DNA of 64,000 bases from NCBI GenBank assembly GCA_021234155.1, contig JAJEKV010000059.1, forward strand, positions 3,718,571-3,782,570, written 5' to 3'. This DNA comes from Isoetes taiwanensis (lineage: Eukaryota; Streptophyta; Lycopodiopsida; Isoetales; Isoetaceae). Below are positions 46,556-56,884 of the stretch, piece by piece; positions within the stretch are counted from its first letter, which is position 1, and each line of letters begins with the position of its first letter. The notes under the pieces were generated by a model that was not told the DNA's origin, searched no databases, and worked only from the letters and a program-made list of their open reading frames with translations. A program made the position numbers and the translations under genes.

Positions 46556-46862
46556 ATGGAACTCGGGGAGCCTATGATGAGGAAAAAAGAGAGGATCAAG
46601 GAGCTTTTAGAAGCAGAATATCCCGAGCTCAAGTCAGGAGAGATCTCATGGAGGGAGGTTTGTTCAAAGCAGGGTAAACATGTTAAAGCCACCAGGTATT
46701 AGGCTCTTTCGTTCTTCATTATAACCTCATTGTACTCATATTTTATTTATATTTTGCAGAGGTAATCAGAAGAAGCAGCTGAAAGCTCTTGCCAAAGCTC
46801 TGAGGAGTCTCGATAGAGGAAGTGGCATGACCCTATCCGGGTTGACTAATGAGGCATTTCAA
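46556..46862 (+). pseudogene. Two exon-like pieces with a 64-base GT-AG intron, family unknown
   Basis: A plus-strand frame reads E-R-I-K-E-L-L-E-A-E-Y-P-E-L and W-R-E-V-C-S-K-Q-G-K-H-V-K-A-T up to CACCAG at 46695, followed by GTATTAGG. After an AT/T-rich stretch comes TTTTGCAG (46759). The frame then reads N-Q-K-K-Q-L-K-A-L-A-K-A-L-R-S-L-D-R-G-S-G. The helix-rich, charged composition and clean splice sites suggest a real coding remnant. The frame is lost on both sides. It may belong to the same transposon-borne gene as 44.15-45.25 kb. Confidence 0.4.
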
Positions 46863-47835
46863 GTACATCATCTCTCCCATGAGTCGTATAATTAGATGAT
46901 GCCATGTGGACTAAGTCCTTGTATTGCATTGTAGTGTTTGAAGGCCAACATATTATCAAAGGGGAAGCTAGAACAAAGGCAGGTATTTGGACGGTGCAAT
47001 GCACGAAACAAGTGGCGCCAGACCGGGTCTGGCGGTTATGGCTTTCTGGATAAGCTATTTGTAAGTATAAATTTGGTTTATAATGTAGGTTCTCGAGTTG
47101 AACACTAACATTAGTTTTGGTGCTCATTCTCAATAGAAGTCATTTTCTTTGGTCGCTTCAATTTGCTAAAGATGAAGCGAAAGGGCCTTCAAACAAAGGC
47201 AGTCATGCGGCCGCCAGCGTCATGCTCTAGCAGCGTGAAAGGGGGATGAAGTGTGTATCATTCATTAGATAATTATTTGTGACTACAATGAACTAATTGT
47301 TGCGATACAATATAATGCGGTAAATGAAACGAAGCCAATGAAGAAGAAGAAGAAGAATTAGAGAGCAACAACTAAAGACTTAATATATTTTGTAATGTGC
47401 AAATTACATTGTGAAATATATTAATTGAATTCAATCTAAATTTTTATGCTTTGTTCTTATTATTTGTGATTTTTTTTGTTATGCTAATTTTATGCTCGAT
47501 TCTATTTTTTTTTTATTCTTAGATTTATTAAACATTTAATTACATATTAAACAATAATGCTTATCTACCATGATACTGAATACTAATATAATTTAATCAA
47601 TATTTGTTTCTATTTTTCGAATTTTTAAATTTTTAAATATTTATTCTCGATTTATTTTGTTCATATTTAATATTTATTAATACTATTAATATTATTGATA
47701 ATATTAATATTAATAAATATTACTAAATATTTATTTATATTAAATATTTGTTAATTTTGAATATGAATATTAACTGTCCGTTAAATAATATTGAATAATA
47801 TTAAATAAATATTTTTTTTTATCAAAATTCCTTAA
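46863..47835. other. AT-rich region without gene
   Basis: The part from about 47380 to 47830 is extremely AT-rich, with many TATTAAT/ATTAATA palindromes. An isolated GC-richer piece (47170-47250) has no usable frame. This AT-rich zone borders the GTCGTT repeat block of the candidate CACTA element. Confidence 0.5.
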
Positions 47836-47837
47836 TC

Positions 47838-48312
47838 GTCGTTGAACGACGTTGTCTGCGTGGCGCCATACGTCAGCGTCGTTGAGCGACGTTATTGTTC
47901 GTGGCGCCGGAGCCAGACAGCGGCGGCCACCGCGGTGAGCGGATGGCGACCCGTCGGCCGAAGAACGTTGTTGAACGGCGTTTCTGCGTGGCGCCCACGT
48001 CGGCCTTACGCTACCGGCCTGTTGGACTGGGCGGACATGATGGCGTGTACTTTTCGTCCATTGAGCGGCGTTGCCCGGCTCATACGCCGCGGTGCCACGC
48101 CGGGCGCCTGAGTCTGTTGGCGGCGATCTTGGCGTGCACGACCGCATTATCTTGCGGCGTTGAGCGGCGTCAAGTCGTAAGCAAAAAGACGCCGCCGTTT
48201 CGGCGCGTATAGCGGCGCGATAAAGGTCGCTTATCGACGCTCCTCCGTCGAAATAGGCGTCGTTTATCGGCGTTTTGGCGTCGATCATCGGCGGGCAAAC
48301 GGCGCCCGGGCG
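47838..48312. repeat. Subterminal repeat block (GTCGTTGAACGACG family) of a CACTA element
   Basis: Motifs of the form CGTCGTTGAACGACG / GGCGTTGAGCGGCG recur at least eight times in direct and inverted orientation. Three larger repeats of about 30 bases join the motif to CGTGGCGCC, near 47838-47868, 47878-47907 and 47965-47994. The block stops about 10 bases before the terminal inverted repeat. Clustered short subterminal repeats are characteristic of CACTA elements, where they bind the TnpA-type protein. Long open frames here (47770-48288 minus) come from GC-rich composition and are not counted. Confidence 0.7.
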
Positions 48313-48319
48313 ATAAATA

Positions 48320-48339
48320 GGAACTTTGGTTTTGTAGTG
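48320..48339. other. CACTA-type terminal inverted repeat, right end
   Basis: On the minus strand it reads CACTACAAAACCAAAGTTCC, matching the CACTACAA start of CACTA/En-Spm elements. It lies immediately outside the subterminal repeat block, with the expected orientation for a right end. The flanking GGG (48340-48342) would be the 3-base target duplication, unverified without the left end. Confidence 0.65.
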
Positions 48340-48370
48340 GGGAACACAGAAAAGTCAAAGGATGCGGAGC

Positions 48371-51300
48371 TTTCTCGACTCGCGAGTCGAGAAAACCCAT
48401 AGAAGTAAAAGAAAAGTAAACATTCAAGGGACTTTCTTGACTCGCGAGTCGAGAAACCCCGGGGCGGTAAAGAACATTCGAGATTAATTGAAAGCATCGA
48501 GCCTTCCCATCCTTTCTTCCTCGGCCTCTTTGGGCAATGTCGCTTAGTTTCTATTCTAAGTTGCATCGTTCGAAGAGGCGTGGCGAGAAAGGATTTGGGA
48601 ATGAGCGGTGCTTTCACTCTGGCCTTCACTCTCGCATCATGTTCTCTGTTCTCCCAAGGGTATTCTCGACTCGCGAGTCGAGAAAGTCCCTTGAATCTTC
48701 TCCTTGTGCTCCTCTCACTTTCTCGACTTGCGAGTCAAGAAACCCCATGGCAATAGAGAGAACACTGGAGATTAATGGCTAAAGAGCAAAAGCATCGAGC
48801 CTTCCCAATCTTTCTTTCCTCGCCTCTTCGGGCAATGTCGCTTAGTTCATATCCTAAGTTGCATCGTTCGAAGAGGCATGAAAGCAAAGATTTGGGAATC
48901 TTGTGATGCTTCTCGGGCCCGACTCTCCTATGTTTTTCTCCTCTCCTTGTGGGTATTCTCGACTCATGAAATGAGAAACCCCCCATACATCCTCCTATTT
49001 CGTGTTTACTTCGGGTGTTAGTAGATACTTTCATGCTCTAACATTGGGACATTTATTGAATGCAGCCCGTATCCTGACCAGATCATACACGTTCGACAAC
49101 AGTGGAAAGCATTGGGTTGCCCTCAGCGTCCTAAAGGAAACAGGGCTCCCTCGGATAAGTGGAAGACCTTTGAGAAACTATGCAGATATGTTCTGGCTTT
49201 GGAAGGCGAGGAAGATGAAGAGGGGAGGATGAAAGAGGAAAAAGAAGAAGAAACACCAAGAAAGGGGGGAGTCTCTCTCGGACCAATATGACCTCATTCT
49301 TAGCGAGGCGATGCGGGAGAAATGGACCTGAGATATGGGCTCAATGGACAAGAGGCAAGTGAAGGGACAGCAATGGGGAATTTCCATGCAAGCCGGGACC
49401 CAAAGTTGTTCGACGGGCAATTTATGAAAAGGATAGGGCACGGCCCGACCAAAGGAAACGCTTGATCTACGGCGAGAATCACGGATGGAACAATCTGCTA
49501 AGGAAAAGTAGAAGCTCAAAAATGCGAGGATGCAAAGGATTATGCCACAGTCCTAAAGAGGCGGCGTCGTTGGAAGAAGGCATCACGGAGTTACGCAATG
49601 TTGCTTCCAATGAATACCATGACTTTGATTATTACAAGGAAAAGGCTGCCCTTGATGAGGAAGACATGAAGGAATTGAACCGTCTATGTCAACCCTACAT
49701 CAACACCAAGCTAAAAGCGTAACGTCAAAACCCTTCCCTTCCCAGAAGCGTGCTATGGCAATTTGGAAGAGGAAGCTTGGATTCTCGGGTGGTCCCATTT
49801 AAAGTAGATGATAGCTCCCCCCATTCCAGTAACGTTGGGACACAAAGGGATTTGGTGGTGCAGGCTGGCACTGGGCCCGTGGCACTATTTGCCATCAATA
49901 TGATTGAAGACCCCACCCTTTTTATGAGAAAGCTGACATAGAGCGTTGGTACAAGGCGATGTGCGGACATGACCGACACGGATACTTTCGGTTTTCTTGT
50001 CTTTTGCATCTTTGGGAAATCGGACAAACTGTTGTCTCCCAATAGGCGGTGATATTAACTTCACCAACAAGATCTTGTACTCCATATCGAACTTGAACAT
50101 GAGTGTAGACTTGGCTTGCCGAAGGCACTAAAGCTTTGCCAATATAGTTTTGGTTTTGGTTTCAAGATCGGGCTGTAGACTGGACAAGTGGTGGTCTAGC
50201 GAACATCATTATCTCGGCCGGGTTCATGATTTCTCAAGAGCGGATGGAACCACGGAAGGGGGCAGATTTATGGAGGATGTGCCATCGATGGACAAAAGTC
50301 GGCAATGATGGTGCGACGGGTCCTATACATAGAATTCCTATCGGCCAAGAGTTATCAAGTACTTCATAACTAGCTTGGTCGAGGAAGATCAAATTGTATG
50401 CGAGTGGTACATGAATGGCACGCTTCTCTGAGGGGGGCTATCTTTGTATAGAATGAAACCTATATCCGTGGTTGGAAATAAGGACATGGTTGAAACCATT
50501 CGGTCATACGGATGCTTCATGAGCATTTCAAAGGGAGGAAGACAAATGGAAGCGGTAAAAAGGCGATGATGGCGAAGACAAACACGAGGCGAGGGAGACA
50601 AACATAGCGGAGGCGAGAATGTCGAAGGTTTAGACCAGAATCTTTGCGGAACTAATTCTTGAGAATCTGAGATTGAGGTGAGTTCACTTTGCTGTCTAGG
50701 TGTTTCCTTTCGGGACTAACTTTTTTCCATTCTCGACTCGCGAGTCGAGAAAACTCGTTTCCTATCTGACATTTGTCATCATTTCAGGGAGATCGATGTC
50801 AACAACTCCGGATCATTGAGCATATCTAGTGGCGGTTCACGTCGCGAGGAGGACAATGCACTTCCCAAAGACAATCAAGTGCAAGACAACTGCGGGCAGC
50901 CGAAAGGATCCGAAAAAGTAATGATCCCGCCCATATGGATCGATGAACCAGAAATGCGTGAGCCAAACTCAAGCGGGATCCGTTTGGTCCCACCAAGCTT
51001 GTAATATTTGGCGTCAATGGAGTATTAGCTCGGTATATCGCGATAAAGGCGTCCCGAAGCTTAACATCTCGCGAGATCCCGACGAGAAGCGGAGCATAAA
51101 ATCGTGTATCCGAGGCCCCGAGCAAAGGAAATTGTTGAATGGTGCACCGGCGGGGATTGAAGTGGCCATATGGTCTTGTATGGCAAAGAAAAATATTGTC
51201 AATGTTCTTGGTGTTCTCGGCCTTCGGTTTTGAAGTTCAAGTTTGTTTGGGGAAGCGAAAAGGGTCGAGCATGTGTCGGACCTCGATCCGACCATCACAA

Positions 51301-52754
51301 AGGGGAAGCATATTATGGTGAAAAGGCTGGGCCGGGGTTTATGAACAATTCGGACTATGGCAAACACAACAGCTGGTCATAGATGACTCCGCCTACAAGT
51401 GCTATCATAACTTCATAAAATACAATCATTGCTAAGACTTATCGACCAGAAGAGTATGAGTCGGATAGGTGGTTGTCTTTCGGACTTTGTCCTGTCTTGG
51501 CGGAATCCCTCTTTGCCATTCTTGTGGCCGGTATGATTACGAACTATCCGAGCCTCAAGGATCCCGATCCAGAGAGCCGCGCGATCATGAAAGCTATGGA
51601 CGACAAATATTTTGGTGATCAAGAAGAGTGACCTCTGCTTTCAGATAGTCAAATTGTGTGAATATTGTAAAGAAACGTGAAGAAATGTACTATGTTTTGT
51701 AATGAATATACATGTATATTGAGTTTTCGCTGGCTTTCTCGACTCGCGAGTCGAGAAAGGCATGCTTGTCCTGTTGATGAAACCATTTATATGTTTGTTT
51801 GTGTGACTGGATGCAGCTGCTATCTGTTATGATAATGGTTGTACATTGGGTTTTCTGGGCCTTTCTCGACTCGCGAGTCGAGAAAGGCACTGCTTGTCTC
51901 GTTGACGCAACCATTTGTATGCTTCCATGTGTGATTGGATGCAACCATATTCTAATGGGAATGGTTGTACTTTGACTTTTCCGGGCCTTTCATTTCGCGA
52001 AGTCGAGAAAGACTTCAGCGTGATTGGATGCCGTTATATGGAATGAATGTTCTCTATTGTAATTGGATTTCACCATTCTTTTCTTCGTTTTGACTAATGG
52101 CACCGTAATTGTTAATCATAGACTCTCCTTGCTCCAGGTGGTTCAGGCACAGATCCGACACCAGCAAAGATCCCGTTCAGGCATCACAGAGACCGCTCCA
52201 GGCGGCACAGATCCCGCTCAAGGCGGAAGAGATACCGTTCTGGCACAGATCCCGCTCACGCTACACTCTTGCCCAGCCTTTGGGATAAGGTTGCTCGTGT
52301 GAATGAGGGCGCCATGCACTTTCGGGATAAAGAAGAGGAGAAGAAATTAGAGACATTCGAAAGCTCAAAGCATCTTGCAAGCATTGCATAACATCCACGG
52401 AGGTTGGGGAAGGAGCATATTCAATGAAAAGTCTGCGGGAGGAGAGTGGAGAAGTCGGGTGGGCCAGTCGGCCGGTGGCTCGAGAGGCACCTCCCGTGAG
52501 GCATTCCACACTCTTGAGGTTGCCCCAAGGCTTACGGTCGGCGTGAAGAAGCGCCGCAAGTTAATCCCCTAAGGTGGACCACCTACCACGATGATGTAGC
52601 GTAGTGGACAAAGAAGACCGCCATGGTCTCTCGTCCGATGTAAAATACATTGTACCTATTCAATTTATTAATAAAAAATCCTTTTCAACTAGAGCTTTGG
52701 TTTCAATCTTTAATGAATTTCCTTTGTTTTAGTTGCATTCTTGTTCTCGACTCG
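48371..52754. repeat. Dispersed 24-bp palindrome, about nine copies plus a half site
   Basis: The core is TTTCTCGACTCG followed directly by its own reverse complement. Exact or one-base-changed copies are at 48371-48394, 48433-48456, 48662-48685, 50729-50752, 51735-51758 and 51862-51885. A copy with two symmetrical changes is at 48719-48742. Degraded copies are at 48954-48977 and about 51987-52010, and a half site is at about 52744. They lie in non-coding gaps, one inside the intron at 50678-50787, and none was seen elsewhere in the window. Flanks often read ...GGG...CTT or GAAACCCC. The role is unknown. Confidence 0.92.
49066..51631 (+). pseudogene. Multi-exon gene remnant, family not recognised
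   Basis: Coding-like pieces occur on the plus strand in changing frames. One follows TTGAATGCAG at 49065 (Y-P-D-Q-I-I-H-V-R-Q-Q-W-K-A-L-G). Another is 49462-49722 (Y-H-D-F-D-Y-Y-K-E-K-A-A-L-D-E-E-D-M-K). A third is near 49918-50040 (A-D-I-E-R-W-Y-K-A-M-C-G-H-D-R-H-G-Y-F). The last, 51430-51631, is open with T-Y-R-P-E-E-Y-E-S-D-R-W-L-S-F and ends D-K-Y-F-G-D-Q-E-E before a stop. A well-formed intron (GAG|GTGAGT at 50678 to TTTCAG at 50787) supports a spliced gene. Frames are broken elsewhere, either by decay or by base-calling noise at CpGs. I cannot name the protein; a transposon-encoded gene is likely. Confidence 0.4.
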
Positions 52755-52947
52755 CTATCCAAGGAAAACTGGAAGAAAGCTTGGATGCACAATAACAGAC
52801 AAAAATTCGAATTAAGGATAGTTTCGGGTCGGGGTGCTCCTTTTCGTGTAAATTAATAGGGTTCGAAAAAAATGGGAATGGTTAAGTCTTGTAATTCTAT
52901 GGATGTAAATCCGAATTACAAAATCTTTGGAAAGATTTAAAGGCGTG
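52130..52947 (+). other. Short imperfect repeats and a small basic frame
   Basis: At 52150-52255 a unit resembling CACAGATCCCGCTCA-GGCGG recurs three to four times. It is followed by a 65-codon frame (52375-52572) that is Gly/Arg/Ser-rich and ends V-K-K-R-R-K-L-I-P. This might be the tail of the upstream broken gene. After 52575 the sequence is AT-rich and carries only a half site of the 24-bp palindrome (about 52744) before the Ty3 remnant begins. Confidence 0.35.
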
Positions 52948-53760
52948 TTCCCGGAAGAGTTGCGAAAAAGGCCACCATCTTCTCAGGCGGTTGAGCATGA
53001 AATTGTGCTTGAACCAGGGGTTAAGCCAGGGCACGTGCTCCCTACCGATTAAGTCCTCTAGAACTTGAAGAGGTTAACAAACAAGTGAGAGAATTGTTAA
53101 GCAAAGGTTTTCTATGACCAAGTAAATCACCTTTTGCGAGTCCCGTTTTGCTTGTTAAGATAGAGGACGGTACTATGTGGATGTGCATAGATTATCGGGC
53201 GCTTAACAAGGCAACTGTAAAGGATAGATATCCTTCACCTTGGGTCGATAATATTTTGGATCATCTTGGGGGTGCCGAATGGTTTACCAAGATCGACCTC
53301 CGCAGTGGATTGATATCATCAGATTAGGATTCGGGAAGGGGACGAACCTAAAACTGCATCTAGAACTCATCAAGGACATTATGAGTTTCTGGTTATGCCG
53401 TTTAGGCTTACAAATGCGCCTGCAACGTTTATGTGATTAATGAATCAAGTCTTCTCCGAGCATTTGGACAAGTTTGTCGAGGTCTTTTTAGATGATATTC
53501 TCGTCTACTCGCAAACTGTTGAAGAACATTTCGCTCATTTGGATCACATTCTTCGAATTTTGCGGGACCACAAGCTCTATGCCAAGATTTCCAAATGTGA
53601 TTTCTTTAAGTAGCGAGTGGCCTATCTGGGACATATCCTGTCTGGTGACGGTGTGTCCCCAGATCCCGCCAAGATACAAGGGTACATCAATGGCTCCCAC
53701 CGGAAAACGTTTCGGAGTTACGCAGTTTTCTGGGGTTAGCCACGTACTACCGTAAATTTG
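52948..53760 (+). pseudogene. Ty3/gypsy reverse transcriptase domain, broken
   Basis: Fragments in successive frames are diagnostic. First is V-F-P-E-E-L...A-V-E-H-E-I-V-L-E-P-G. Then come [28 protein letters not shown] and F-T-K-I-D-L-R-S-G. After a small frameshift near 53310 follow Y-H-Q-I-R-I, E-F-L-V-M-P-F and T-N-A-P-A-T-F-M. The catalytic pair is F-L-D-D-I-L-V-Y-S at 53485-53511, followed by V-A-Y-L-G-H. Several stops (for example near 53431 and 53611) and at least one frameshift inactivate it. Gag and protease, which should lie upstream, are missing, so the element is 5'-truncated. Confidence 0.9.
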
Positions 53761-53852
53761 TACCTAAATCTTCTAAAGTTGTTGCTCCTCTCACGATCAC
53801 GATTTTGTGTGCGGGAGAGAGTAGCAAAGGCGTTCGGCGTTAAGGACTTCGG

Positions 53853-54250
53853 GTGGTGGCGATCCCATTGCTAAAGTGCGATTTGAATCAGGCATTTGAG
53901 GTTTATACTGATGCTTGCGGGGAAGCAGTAGGTGCAGTATTGATGCAGCAAGGTCACGTAGTGGCTTATGAAAGTCGGAAACTAAGTCCTGCAGAAAGGA
54001 ACTACGCAACCTACGAGCAAGAATTGCTAGTCATTGTGCATGCGTTAAAGACGTGAAGGCACTACTTACGTAGTGGGACGAGCCAAGAGCCGCGCAAGTT
54101 TATTGTCGATATCGACCATAAACCATTGGGGTTCTTGCAAAGTCAAGCGAAATTAGCGAGGAGAGGCTAGGTGGCTAGACTTCTTCCATGAGTTCCATTT
54201 TTCCATTGAGCATATGCCGGGCAAAAATAATCCAGTTGCCGGTGCTTTAT
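53853..54250 (+). pseudogene. Ty3/gypsy RNase H domain, broken
   Basis: A clean stretch reads F-E-V-Y-T-D-A-C-G-E-A-V-G-A-V-L and then Y-E-S-R-K-L-S-P-A-E-R-N-Y and Y-E-Q-E-L-L (53890-54055). These hold the first Asp and the Glu of the RNase H active site. A frame change follows. The next frame gives D-H-K-P-L-G-F-L, matching the usual T-D-H-K-P-L strand, and later H-M-P-G-K-like sequence around 54210. Confidence 0.88.
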
Positions 54251-54361
54251 CCACAGTTAAGCATATAAATACCTTAACAACTTTGGTGATCTTTTACAAA
54301 GGATCAAGAATGCATATCCTGAGGATCATCAAGATCCGGCGATAGTCAAGCTTCGGGAGGC

Positions 54362-55290
54362 GTGGGTGAAAGCAAGAGGGGATGCATTTCTATAAGGGAA
54401 GGATTTATGTTCCTTCAAGTGGGGATCTTAGGGTCAATTCTACGTGAGCACCATGACACTCCACAAGCTGGGCATGGAGGTGAATGGAAGACGTATGAGT
54501 TGGTAAAAAGGTTCTACTACTGGCCAGAGTTGCAAGGTCAAGTCAAGGACTTGGTAAGTCACTGCTTGGTGTGTCACACGGTGAAGGCGGATCATGGGAA
54601 AACTCCGGGATTGTTATAGCCCCCCTCTATACCAAATGAACGCTGGGAAAGCGTGGGTATGGACTTTATAGTCGCATTACCTATAACTGCTAGGCAACAT
54701 ACTCAAATTTTGGTCGTAGTGGATCGGCTAACCAAATATGCTAAGTTTATAGCATTAAAAGGGGAGTCTACGAGGAATAAGCGTGCAGATTGCCTATGCA
54801 AAGACATATTTCCAACCTTTGGACTTCCTTTGTCCATCATAAGTGATCGGGACACAAAGTTCACGGGTCATTTCTGGAGAGACCTCATGAAAGGATTGAA
54901 GATCCGATTGTACATGAGTAGTGGAAACCATCCACAGACGGACGGGCAAACTAAGCGCATAAACATGATCTTAATGTTGCGAAGTTTTGTCCACGAGAAG
55001 CAGTCTAGATGGGAGGATTATTTACCCTATCTAGAGTTCGTTTATAATAATAGCCATCACATGAAATTCGGATGACTTCCTTTGTGGCTATGATGGGCCG
55101 AAACCCAAGGGCTTATTCTGGTATGCATAAGTACCTTAGGACCGAAGTTGCAGTACACATGCTTCATGATATGGATGCAATCCTGCGGAAATGCAAGCAA
55201 GCATTGCGAAAAGCTCAAGATAGGGCACGCAGGTCTGCTAATCAGCAGGTGATTACATTTTCTTACGGGTCATTTATCCTTTGGCATTAA
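54362..55290 (+). pseudogene. Ty3/gypsy integrase, zinc finger and core, with lost active-site Glu
   Basis: The HHCC zinc-binding part is at 54440-54620 (E-H-H-D-T-P...G-H-G-G...H-C-L-V-C-H). A stop separates it from the core at 54653-55075. The core has G-M-D-F-I-V (first Asp), V-V-V-D-R-L-T-K-Y, S-D-R-D-T-K-F (second Asp) and H-P-Q-T-D-G-Q-T-K-R-I-N. In intact copies the residue after D-G-Q-T is the catalytic Glu; here codon 54953-54955 is AAG (Lys). The copy would be inactive even without its stops. Frames continue to about 55290 with A-L-R-K-A-Q-D-R-A-R. Confidence 0.9.
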
Positions 55291-55297
55291 GAATCGG

Positions 55298-56185
55298 GTG
55301 CCTAAACTTACTCCGCGGTATGCTGGACCTTTTAGGATTACTAAAAGGATCGGAGAAATAGCATACGAGTTGAACTTACCACAGGAAGTAGGGATCCATC
55401 CTGTGTTTCATGTAAGTCAGCTGGAGAGGCTATACTGGATACCGCTAACATGGTTACTCCGCAAAGTATACCGATCGTCTTAAACTCCTCTGTAATGCCA
55501 GAACATCTTTTAGATAAAAGAGTTCGGCAGCTGCGCAATAGGGATGTGGTAGAACATCGGGTTCAGTGGCAGGCAGGGTTGCCCTTAAGGCCATATCTGC
55601 ACAGGCGTGATTTAGAAGGTGAGGCGAATCATAAGCTTTCTATATTAATTTTGTAGGCGATTACTTTTTGCGACTTGAACTGTTTCATAGAAACTCGGGC
55701 GAATCTTGCCAACGTTAATGTGGTAATTGAAATAAATAAATTAGATGTCAATTCACATATAACTTACAGGATTAAGGAAGCCTATTATGTTTAGCAAAAT
55801 TTGAGTAATTGTTGATTTTTTGAGTATTCTACTATGGTCCACTAGAGCTAGCAAACAATTACTTGATCTACAATGTTGTTAAGGGGATAATCTATGATCC
55901 TACACACTTAGATCCATGGAACTGGAGGCGAAACTCTAGATCTGAGCTTAAGAATGCATGGCTAATTTAAGAAAGGCGGGCGGACGAAATGGTAAAATTT
56001 TGGCGAAAGAATATAATTTATTTTCAATAGTAATCTATTCAGCTTTAGTATCTCATTTTTGAAAATATTCAAAATATAGCCATTTGGCTATAAATAGCCC
56101 CTTAAGGGCAACCCTGGTGGCAGGACTAGTCTCTAGAGGATGCCACCTGGGAGATGGAGGAATTTGTGCAGCAGTTCCCTCATCT
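55298..56185 (+). pseudogene. Integrase C-terminal part and chromodomain, split by a hAT-type insertion
   Basis: First comes P-K-L-T-P-R-Y-A-G-P-F and I-H-P-V-F-H-V-S-Q-L (55298-55425), the usual plant Ty3 integrase tail. Then follow M-P-E-H-L-L-D-K-R-V-R-Q-L-R-N-R and V-E-H-R-V-Q-W (about 55495-55570), the first half of a chromodomain. The second half, E-D-A-T-W-E-M-E-E-F-V-Q-Q-F-P, resumes at about 56137. The 543 bases between are a separate insertion. A purine-rich tract (AAAAGGAGAGGGAGGAA, 56213-56229) and TGTTACA follow, as expected for a polypurine tract and LTR. This places the element in the chromovirus branch. Confidence 0.85.
55574..56116. mobile_element. 543-bp non-autonomous hAT-type element (MITE) with 8-bp target duplication
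   Basis: It begins CAGGGTTGCCCTTAAGG and ends with the exact reverse complement, CCTTAAGGGCAACCCTG. It is flanked on both sides by GTGGCAGG (55566-55573 and 56117-56124). CAGGG-type termini plus an 8-base target duplication define the hAT superfamily. The interior is AT-rich and has no transposase frame. It sits within the chromodomain of the Ty3 remnant, so it arrived after that element inserted. The terminal inverted repeats and target duplication are perfect. Confidence 0.95.
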
Positions 56186-56229
56186 AAAGGATCAACCTTG
56201 AGGGCAAGGTCCAAAAGGAGAGGGAGGAA

Positions 56230-56751
56230 TGTTACAGGTGCTCCCAAGGGCATAGCCGGAATCGGGCCCTTGACGGACGTCCATGAGCATGGGGGTCCTG
56301 TTGGTCGCGATTGCCGGGCAGTTGTGATTTAATGGGCCGTGTTGACTGTAATCAGTCTACGGTGATGGGATGTGGGGTAAATAGTAATAATGCCTAAGTA
56401 ACGGGTAATGGGTTGCTAGGCAGGGCACTAATATCACTAAGTGTTAGTGCGGAAAGAGCTAGCGGGGTTGCGGGCAAGAGATTCTATAGGGTTGCATGGT
56501 TAACATTAGAATATTAATGTTAATATAAGTTAGGGGCCAATGTTATTAATATGTAAGATAAAAATGTTAGCTAGTATTTTTTATGTTATTAAAAAGGGAC
56601 ACATGGCATCGAGATATTGGATGGGTTCAAAGAAATCTGATATATCAGAGAAATGGGTTCGTGGATGGAATCCGGCCTGCCAGATCTTCGAATTGAGCTC
56701 CAGAGCATGAATTTGGATGGAATTAAGGCCTAATCTGGCCGGTTTTGGAAG
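56230..56751 (+). repeat. Probable start of the Ty3 3' LTR (end not defined)
   Basis: TGTTACAGGTGCTCCC begins directly after a purine-rich tract that ends at 56229, as at the 3' LTR boundary of plant Ty3 elements. No upstream LTR copy is in the window, and I could not find the closing CA or a target duplication, so the length is unknown. The stretch holds no gene. Confidence 0.5.
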
Positions 56752-56883
56752 GGGAAACTTCCAGGAGCAGGGAGTTTCCAGAAGAAACTGCCCTGGTGGC
56801 GCCGCCGAGAGCGGCGGCAGCCGCGAGCGGCGCCGCCGCCAGGGCAGTTTCTTCCGGAAACTCCCTGCGATTGGAAGTTTCCC
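56752..56883. repeat. 132-bp GC-rich foldback hairpin
   Basis: The left arm GGGAAACTTCCA...GCAGGGAGTTTCC...GAAGAAACTGCCCTGG...GGCGCCGCC is nearly the exact reverse complement of the right arm ending TGGAAGTTTCCC. The arms are about 58 bases each with a small GC-rich loop around 56810-56828. The predicted stem is very stable. It could be a MITE/foldback element, a microRNA-like precursor or an LTR structure. Open frames across it are not considered genes. Confidence 0.9.
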
Positions 56884-56884
56884 G

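Larger units (their letters stand above)
43640..48339. mobile_element. Candidate CACTA-type DNA transposon (right end present, left end not found)
   Basis: The right end is clear: a TTTTGTAGTG terminus at 48339 preceded by subterminal repeats. I could not find the matching CACTACAAAACC left end, so the left boundary is a guess. The interior has broken coding pieces (44.15-45.25 and 46.5-46.9 kb) and an AT-rich zone at 47.38-47.83 kb. No TNP2-type transposase motif was recognised. It could be a non-autonomous or gutted copy. Confidence 0.4.

Noticed and set aside
47770-48288. 172-codon minus-strand frame rich in Arg/Ala
   Set aside because: Falls in the GC-rich CACTA subterminal repeats, and both strands are open there because stops are rare.
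49060-49232. Resemblance of a frame (G-K-H-W-V-A-L) to Ulp1-type proteases
   Set aside because: Only a few residues match, the catalytic Asp/Cys context is absent, and another frame of the same DNA looks more coherent.
48371-52010. CRISPR array formed by the repeated 24-mer
   Set aside because: Spacing is irregular (tens to thousands of bases), the genome is eukaryotic, and no cas genes are present.
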